Shown in pieces: positions 5,672 through 10,485 of a stretch of DNA of 10,485 nucleotides. The DNA is taken from NCBI GenBank assembly GCA_025937075.1, contig JAICSD010000117.1, positions 1-10,485 of the forward strand, read 5' to 3'. A model generated the notes under the pieces. That model saw only the letters and a list, made by a program, of their open reading frames with translations, did not search any database and had not been told where the DNA came from. The position numbers and the translations under genes are program-made. Origin of the DNA: Vicinamibacteria bacterium. Lineage in GTDB: Bacteria; Acidobacteriota; Vicinamibacteria; Vicinamibacterales; 2-12-FULL-66-21. Within the stretch, counting starts at the first letter, position 1. Each line of letters opens with the position of its first letter.

Positions 5672-6478
5672 ATGGGCGCAAAGAGGGGAGTTTTCGGGGC
5701 GTTGTGCGTGGCCGGGGCGATGCTCATCGGTAGCATCGCCACCGCACAGGAGAGCGCGACGCTCACGTTGAAATCCGGCGAAAAGCTGTCGGCTCAGCTC
5801 GTCGACCTCGGCGGCGTCGGATATACCGTCCAGGTGAACGGGCAGGAGCGCAGGATCCCGCAGAGCGAGGTTGCCGCGATTGACTTCAGCGGCTCAGGTG
5901 TCAGTGACGCGGACTGGTCGAAGTTCAACGGCACCGGACAGGTCGTTCTGCGCAATGGCCAGACCGTCGATGGTCAGCTCGCGGACATCGGTGGCACGGC
6001 ACCGCTGCGGCTGACGTTCAAGACCTCGACCGGCGATCGCGAGTTCTCGTCGCGCGAGGTCGCGCGCATCCTGCTTGCACGGCCGACCAACGCGGTTGCC
6101 ACGACGGGCAGTACCCCGCCGAGCGCCGGCGGCACGGCGATCACGGTTCCGGCGAACACCGCGTGGACACCGACCGGCATCATCGTCAGGAAGGGTCAGA
6201 CGCTCTCGTTCACCGCGACCGGCGACATCCAGCTGAGCGCTGACTCGAACGACATGGCCACAGCGTCCGGCTCGAAGAGCGGCCGCTTCGCGGGCCGTTC
6301 GGCGATGCCGAAGACGCTCGCGGGGGCGCTGATCGGACGCATCGGCAGCAGCACGCCGTTTGGAATCGGAACTCAGAACACGTTCCCGGCACCCGCGAGC
6401 GGCCAGTTGTTCCTCGGAGTGAACGACGACTCGTTCACCGATAACCAGGGCTCGTTCCAGGTGACGATCAACAAGTAG
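5672..6478 (+). CDS. Secreted protein with duplicated N-terminal module and LecA-like C-terminal domain
   Basis: This 268-residue protein begins with a clear signal peptide: basic start MGAKR, a hydrophobic core to about residue 22, and a likely cut after ATA (25). Two similar modules follow, about 30-72 and 90-136; each runs L-x-L-x-x-G-x-x-L/V-x-x-Q-L-x-D-I/L-G-G and ends in E-V-A-x-I, a short beta-rich unit. A Thr/Pro/Gly/Ser-rich linker (139-158) leads to a C-terminal domain resembling the calcium-dependent galactose lectin LecA (PA-IL): TGIIVRKGQTLSF (168-180), GALIGRIG (218-225) and LGVNDDSFTDNQGSF (248-262), which matches the LecA calcium/sugar loop but is two residues shorter. No Tyr or His lies in the stretch before GALIGRIG where LecA has sugar-contacting Tyr and His residues, so galactose binding is doubtful. 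It probably acts outside the cytoplasmic membrane. A terminator follows, so it is likely transcribed alone. Confidence 0.85.
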   Translation: MGAKRGVFGALCVAGAMLIGSIATAQESATLTLKSGEKLSAQLVDLGGVGYTVQVNGQERRIPQSEVAAIDFSGSGVSDADWSKFNGTGQVVLRNGQTVDGQLADIGGTAPLRLTFKTSTGDREFSSREVARILLARPTNAVATTGSTPPSAGGTAITVPANTAWTPTGIIVRKGQTLSFTATGDIQLSADSNDMATASGSKSGRFAGRSAMPKTLAGALIGRIGSSTPFGIGTQNTFPAPASGQLFLGVNDDSFTDNQGSFQVTINK

Positions 6479-6505
6479 GCCGTCGCGCGTTTGTCGTGCG
6501 GCCGA

Positions 6506-6539
6506 GGCCGGCGCTCTCCCGGGCGCCGGCCAAATTTTT
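6506..6539 (+). terminator. Rho-independent terminator after the LecA-like gene
   Basis: GGCCGGCGC (6506-6514) pairs perfectly with GCGCCGGCC (6523-6531). Two further pairs (one G-T) can shorten the loop to TCCC. After AAA comes a run of five T (6535-6539). A GC-rich stem and a T-run 28 bases after the stop codon are what an intrinsic terminator needs. The T-run is two bases from the -10 box assigned to ileS. Confidence 0.75.
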
Positions 6540-6540
6540 G

Positions 6541-6546
6541 TACAAT
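6541..6546 (+). promoter_or_regulatory. Probable -10 box (TACAAT) for ileS
   Basis: TACAAT differs from TATAAT at one base and lies 13 bases before the ileS ATG. The implied transcription start would leave only about six or seven bases of leader. No -35 box can be seen 17 bases upstream, since that position falls in the terminator hairpin. TTGTACAA (6538-6545) is an eight-base palindrome. There is no room for a T-box or other leader control of ileS. Confidence 0.5.
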
Positions 6547-6559
6547 AAAGAGATCATCG

Positions 6560-9382
6560 ATGGCGGACTGGAAAGAAACACTCAACCTGCCGCGTACTGA
6601 CTTCCCGATGAAGGCCAACCTTCCGGTGACCGAGCCCAACGTGCTCGCCCGGTGGGCCGAGATGGACCTGTACGGAAAGATCCGCGCGCGCCGGAAAGGG
6701 GCGGCCAAGTTCGTCCTCCACGACGGACCGCCGTACGCGAACGGCCAGATCCACCTCGGCACCGCGCTCAACAAGATTCTCAAGGACTTCGTCGTGAAGT
6801 CGCGGTCGCTGGCGGGGTTCGACGCGCCATACGCACCCGGCTACGACTGCCACGGGCTGCCGATCGAGCTGAAGGTCGATCGCGAGCTGGGCCCGAAGAA
6901 GCGCGAGATGAGCCTTGCGGACTTCCGCCGGGCCTGCCGCGCATACGCGGAGCGGTTCATCGGCGTGATGACGACGGAGTTCGAGCGGCTTGGCGTGCTC
7001 GGCGATTGGGCGCACCCGTACCTGACGATGAACTTCGGGTATCAGGCGTCCATCGCACGCGCGCTCGGCCGGTTCGTCGAGCAGGGACTCGTCTATAAGG
7101 GCAAGAAGCCCGTCCATTGGTGCATCCATTGCCGCACCGCGCTCGCCGAAGCGGAAGTCGAGTACGAAGAGCACTCGTCGCCGTCGATCTACGTCGAGTT
7201 CCCGCTGGCCGCCTCGAGCAGGGACGACCTCGGCGCGCGCATCCCCGGGCTCCGCGGCCGCGACGTGTCCGTCCTGATCTGGACGACGACCCCGTGGACG
7301 ATTCCGTCGAACCTCGCGATCGCGTTCCATCCGGAGTTCGACTACGCGGCCTACGAGGTGGACGGCCGCGCGGTGATCGTTGCGGAAGCGCTTGCCGCCC
7401 GCGTTGCGGGAGCGACCGGCCGCACGTTCGGGGCCCCTGTCGCGCGGTTCAAGGGGGCGGAGCTCGAAGGCATCAACTTCCAGCATCCGTTGTACACGAG
7501 GCCATCGGTCGGGGTGCTCGGCGAATACGTGACGCTCGATGCCGGAACCGGCGCCGTGCACACCGCTCCGGGGCACGGTGCCGACGACTTCGCAACGGGT
7601 GTGCGCTACGGGCTGGACATCTATGCGCCAGTCGGCCCCGGCGGGCACTTCCTGGACACCGTCGAGCTCTTCGGTGGCCAGCGCGTGTTCGATGCGAACC
7701 CGAACATCGAGCAGGCGCTCCACGCGCGCCATCGGCTCTGGCACCGTGAGACGTTCTCGCATCAGTACCCGCACTGCTGGCGCTGCCACAATCCGGTGAT
7801 CTTCCTTGCGACGTGGCAGTGGTTCATCCGAATGGACGGCGAGCCGCATATCGGCGCCGGCGACGCGACGAGCACGCTGCGTCAGGCCGGCCTCGACGCG
7901 ATCGACCGCGACGTCAGGTGGATCCCCGCGTGGGGCCGCGATCGTATCTACAACATGCTGGTGAACCGCCCGGACTGGTGCATCTCGCGCCAGCGCGCCT
8001 GGGGTGTGCCGATTCCCGCGCTGGACTGCCAGGCGTGCGGCGAAGCGATCCTGACGCCCGAGATCGTCGAGCGCGCCGCGGCGGTGTTCGACACGTACGG
8101 CGCGGACGCCTGGTACGAACGCCCGATCGCCGAGTTCGTTCCGCCGGGCCTCGCCTGTCCGGGCTGCGGCGGCACGTCGTTCGAGCGCGAGCGCGACATC
8201 CTCGACGTCTGGTTCGATTCGGGATCCAGCCACGAGGCGGTGCTGCCGTTCAACAGCGAGCTGACCTGGCCGGCCGACATCTACCTCGAAGGCAGCGATC
8301 AGCACCGCGGCTGGTTCCAGAGCTCGCTGCTCGTGGGGCTGGGGACGCGCGGCCGTCCGCCGTTTCGGCAGGTGCTCACGCACGGGTTCCTGATCGACAT
8401 GGACGGACGGAAGATGTCCAAGTCGCTCGGGAACGCGATCGAGCCGCAGGCGGTCATCAAGGAGAGCGGCGCCGAGATCCTGCGGCTGTGGGTCGCGATG
8501 AGCGACTACCGCGAAGAGCTGCGCGTCAGCAAGCAGATCCTCGCGCGCGTGATCGAGGCGTACCGGAAGATCCGGAACACGCTGCGCTATCTCGTCTCGA
8601 ACCTGTACGACTTCGACCCGGCCGTCGACGCGCTGCCGCTCGATGGCCTCCAGGAAGTCGATCGGTTCGCGCTGGCGCGCTACGCGGAGATGGCCGCGGC
8701 GGTGATCACGGCGTACGACGACTACGACTACCCGTCGATCTTCCAGACGGTCAACCAGTTCATGACCGTCGACGTCAGCGCGTTCTACGCCGACGTGTCG
8801 AAGGATCGGCTCTACACGTTCGCGGCGGCCTCGCCCGAGCGGCGGTCGTCGCAGACGGCGATGTGTGTCATGGCGGACGGGCTGGCGCGGCTGCTCGCAC
8901 CGCTGCTGCCCATCACGTCCGACGAGCTCTGGCGCCATCTGCCCGGCTCCCGGGAGGAATCCGTCCACCTTGCGCTGTTTCAACGGGACATCGAGACGAT
9001 GAGAGATCCTGCGCTGCTGGCCACGTGGGACCGGCTGCTCGCGATTCGCGACGAGGTGAACCGGGCGCTCGAAACCGCGCGTCAGGCCAAGGTGATCGGG
9101 ACATCGCTCGGCGCGGCGGTGACACTTCGTGCCGGCGGCGAAACCGCTGCGCTGCTCCGGCAGCACGCAGCCGACCTGCCGATGCTCTTCATCGTCTCGC
9201 GGGTGGACGTCGAAGACCGCGGCGACGAGGGCGTGGAGGCCGTCGTCGCGCGCGCGGACGGTCAGAAGTGCGAGCGCTGCTGGCGGATCGTGCCCGACGT
9301 GTCGAACGAACCTGGTACGGAGGGGCTGTGCAGCCGGTGCATCGGCGCGCTCGAGCTCGATGCGCCCCGCGCAGCACGGTGA
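6560..9382 (+). CDS. ileS: Isoleucyl-tRNA synthetase
   Basis: This 940-residue class I synthetase has the usual bacterial length and charges tRNA-Ile in the cytoplasm. The HIGH box is HLGT (65-68) in [15 protein letters not shown], and the second ATP-binding loop is KMSKS (618-622). The editing domain (roughly 190-400) carries TWTTTPWT-like and [15 protein letters not shown] (329-343) motifs; D342 corresponds to the conserved editing aspartate that helps remove valine. A Cys pair in CQAC and another in CPGCGG flank an insert before [12 protein letters not shown]. The C-terminal zinc site is complete: CERC (904-907) and CSRC (924-927), as in bacterial-type IleS. The ATG at 6560 gives the standard [11 protein letters not shown] start; the frame is open further upstream but runs through the terminator. 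A weak AAAGAGA site precedes it. lspA begins four bases after its stop. Confidence 0.98.
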   Translation: MADWKETLNLPRTDFPMKANLPVTEPNVLARWAEMDLYGKIRARRKGAAKFVLHDGPPYANGQIHLGTALNKILKDFVVKSRSLAGFDAPYAPGYDCHGLPIELKVDRELGPKKREMSLADFRRACRAYAERFIGVMTTEFERLGVLGDWAHPYLTMNFGYQASIARALGRFVEQGLVYKGKKPVHWCIHCRTALAEAEVEYEEHSSPSIYVEFPLAASSRDDLGARIPGLRGRDVSVLIWTTTPWTIPSNLAIAFHPEFDYAAYEVDGRAVIVAEALAARVAGATGRTFGAPVARFKGAELEGINFQHPLYTRPSVGVLGEYVTLDAGTGAVHTAPGHGADDFATGVRYGLDIYAPVGPGGHFLDTVELFGGQRVFDANPNIEQALHARHRLWHRETFSHQYPHCWRCHNPVIFLATWQWFIRMDGEPHIGAGDATSTLRQAGLDAIDRDVRWIPAWGRDRIYNMLVNRPDWCISRQRAWGVPIPALDCQACGEAILTPEIVERAAAVFDTYGADAWYERPIAEFVPPGLACPGCGGTSFERERDILDVWFDSGSSHEAVLPFNSELTWPADIYLEGSDQHRGWFQSSLLVGLGTRGRPPFRQVLTHGFLIDMDGRKMSKSLGNAIEPQAVIKESGAEILRLWVAMSDYREELRVSKQILARVIEAYRKIRNTLRYLVSNLYDFDPAVDALPLDGLQEVDRFALARYAEMAAAVITAYDDYDYPSIFQTVNQFMTVDVSAFYADVSKDRLYTFAAASPERRSSQTAMCVMADGLARLLAPLLPITSDELWRHLPGSREESVHLALFQRDIETMRDPALLATWDRLLAIRDEVNRALETARQAKVIGTSLGAAVTLRAGGETAALLRQHAADLPMLFIVSRVDVEDRGDEGVEAVVARADGQKCERCWRIVPDVSNEPGTEGLCSRCIGALELDAPRAAR

Positions 9383-9386
9383 CGTC

Positions 9387-9962
9387 ATGCTCGAACCCAT
9401 GGAAACCGCCTCGTCTCCCGCTGCCCCGCCTGCAGACGCGCCGGCGGCGGACGTCGGTCATCACTGGCCGCCGATCCGCGCAATCGAGCTCGGGGTGATC
9501 GCATCGATCGTCGTGCTGGATCAGCTCACGAAGATGATCGTGCGGGCGACCCTGCCGCTCACCGGCCACGTCACGGTCATCCCGAACCTGCTGGACATCA
9601 CCCACGTGCAGAACACCGGCGCCGCGTTCGGTCTGCTCAACGCGGCCGACTTCCCCTACAAATCCGGGGTGATGATCGTGATTGCCGCACTGGCCCTCGT
9701 CGCGATCTCGCTGTACGCGCGGCAGCTCGGCTCGCACGAGCGGCTCTCGCGGTACGGCCTCGCGCTGATTCTCGGCGGCGCGTTCGGGAACCTCATCGAC
9801 CGCACGCTCTCCGGCTACGTCGTGGACTTCGTGGACGTCTACTGGGGCGACGCGCACTTCTGGGCGTTCAACGTCGCGGACGCGGCGATCACGATCGGCG
9901 CCGTGCTGGTACTGCTCGAGATGCTCGGCGTGGGACGCCGCCACGTCCCACATCCTGCGTAA
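9387..9962 (+). CDS. lspA: Prolipoprotein signal peptidase (signal peptidase II)
   Basis: This 191-residue membrane aspartyl protease removes the signal peptide from lipid-modified prolipoproteins at the outer face of the cytoplasmic membrane. Four hydrophobic segments are seen (about 32-46, 94-110, 123-135 and 160-178). Family motifs are VLDQLTK (43-49), NTGAAFG (76-82), GGAFGNLIDR (130-139), YVVDF with catalytic D147, and FNVADAA with catalytic D165. An Ala/Pro-rich, non-hydrophobic stretch of about 30 residues precedes the first segment and is longer than in most LspA proteins. I take the ATG at 9387, with GGTGA four bases before it; an ATG at 9399 is the alternative. The reading frame extends upstream to 9129 only as an overlap with ileS. 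The gene lies between ileS and an rlu gene, an ileS-lspA link common in bacteria. Confidence 0.96.
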   Translation: MLEPMETASSPAAPPADAPAADVGHHWPPIRAIELGVIASIVVLDQLTKMIVRATLPLTGHVTVIPNLLDITHVQNTGAAFGLLNAADFPYKSGVMIVIAALALVAISLYARQLGSHERLSRYGLALILGGAFGNLIDRTLSGYVVDFVDVYWGDAHFWAFNVADAAITIGAVLVLLEMLGVGRRHVPHPA

Positions 9963-9968
9963 GACTCC

Positions 9969-10485
9969 GTGCACGCTCTCCGTGAAGTCACCGTCGACGC
10001 CGGCTACGACGGAGCGCGTCTGGACACGTTCCTTGCCGCGCTGCTGCCCGAACGATCGCGCTCCCAGATCCAGCGTCTGATCAAGGAAGGCCTCGTCGCC
10101 GGCAGCGCCGGCGCCCTCCGTCCGAGTACAGCGGTGCGCACGGGACAGACGTTCACGATTGATCTGCCCGAGCCGTCAGCGCCACAGGCTGTCGCCGAAG
10201 ATCTTCCCCTGGCGATCCTCTACGAGGACGCCGACCTCGTGATCCTGGACAAGCCCGCCGGGATGGTCGTCCATCCGGCAGCCGGCCATGACAGCGGGAC
10301 ACTGGTGAACGCGCTGCTGCACCACGTCGACGACCTCAGCGGCATTGGCGGCGAGCTGCGGCCAGGCATCGTGCACCGGCTCGATCGCGGGACGTCCGGG
10401 GTGATGGTCGTTGCGAAGCACGACAGGGCGCACCACGAGCTGGCGCGACAGTTCCACGACCGCGAGGTGGAGAAGGAGTACATCG
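9969..10485 (+). CDS. rluD: RluA-family pseudouridine synthase, RluD-like (5' part, cut by window end)
   Basis: The first 172 codons are present; the rest is outside the window. RluA-family enzymes convert specific uridines in rRNA or tRNA to pseudouridine. An N-terminal S4-like RNA-binding domain (about 17-70, with RLDTFLAALLPERSRSQIQ) is followed by the catalytic domain, starting near LAILYEDADLVILDKPAG (81-98). HRLDRGTSG (136-144) contains the catalytic aspartate D139. The presence of S4 and this motif fits RluD (23S rRNA) or RluC, and RluD is the more usual match; the target is not certain. The start is the GTG at 9969, since an in-frame stop, the lspA TAA, lies nine bases upstream. Only six bases separate it from lspA, in the same frame, with no clear ribosome binding site. 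Confidence 0.93.
   Translation, partial: MHALREVTVDAGYDGARLDTFLAALLPERSRSQIQRLIKEGLVAGSAGALRPSTAVRTGQTFTIDLPEPSAPQAVAEDLPLAILYEDADLVILDKPAGMVVHPAAGHDSGTLVNALLHHVDDLSGIGGELRPGIVHRLDRGTSGVMVVAKHDRAHHELARQFHDREVEKEYI

Noticed and set aside
9129..9386. An 86-residue N-terminal extension of LspA
   Set aside because: It lies inside the ileS coding region in another frame and shows no LspA similarity; the ATG at 9387 follows the ileS stop.
6554..9400. A minus-strand reading frame of 948 codons running opposite the whole of ileS
   Set aside because: Its translation is rich in Arg, His, Asp and Val with no domain motif. Long antisense frames are expected opposite GC-rich genes, and ileS on the plus strand has all its catalytic motifs.
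7813..9498. A plus-strand frame of 561 codons in another frame inside ileS and into lspA
   Set aside because: Arg-rich shadow translation without motifs, wholly overlapping two well-supported genes.

Overview
The window is a GC-rich, densely coded chromosomal segment of mostly conserved bacterial genes. Nearly every base belongs to a gene, neighbouring stops and starts often overlap, and I see no insertion sequence, phage gene, CRISPR array, tRNA or rRNA. The composition, the prfA-prmC pair, the paired M16 peptidases, and a secreted LecA-like protein between housekeeping genes suggest an environmental acidobacterial-type genome (for example the Vicinamibacteria). That placement is an inference from general character; no marker gene here proves it.

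Layout. (1) 1-1353, plus strand: the 3' end of prfA (release factor 1), then prmC (the methyltransferase that modifies release factors), then a HIT-family nucleotide hydrolase. Two small hairpins with the same loop lie between prmC and the HIT gene. (2) 1354-1404: a short CGGCATT heptamer repeat at the convergent junction. (3) 1393-5505, minus strand: four genes read from high to low coordinates, a catalytic M16 zinc peptidase, a non-catalytic M16 partner, a HAD-family hydrolase and a GNAT-family acyltransferase. Each pair overlaps by four bases (ATGA or GTGA), so this is almost certainly one translationally coupled operon. (4) 5506-5671: a divergent control region with a consensus -10 box for the M16 operon, two perfect inverted repeats and a strong ribosome binding site for the plus-strand gene. 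(5) 5672-6478: a secreted protein with a duplicated N-terminal module and a LecA (PA-IL)-like C-terminal domain, followed by a rho-independent terminator. (6) 6560-10485, plus strand: ileS, lspA and the start of an RluA/RluD-type pseudouridine synthase, separated by only 4 and 6 bases.

How the genes work together. prfA and prmC form one functional unit in translation termination. The two M16 proteins have complementary active-site defects and probably form one heterodimeric peptidase. ileS-lspA-rluD is an expression unit of translation, lipoprotein maturation and RNA modification genes. The roles of the HAD and GNAT genes in the M16 operon are not known from sequence.

Nothing here is a clear new defence or mobile system. 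The items most worth a second look are the coupled M16-M16-HAD-GNAT operon, the LecA-like secreted protein lacking aromatic and histidine residues expected of a galactose site, the twin hairpins, and the two -10 boxes that sit almost on their start codons.
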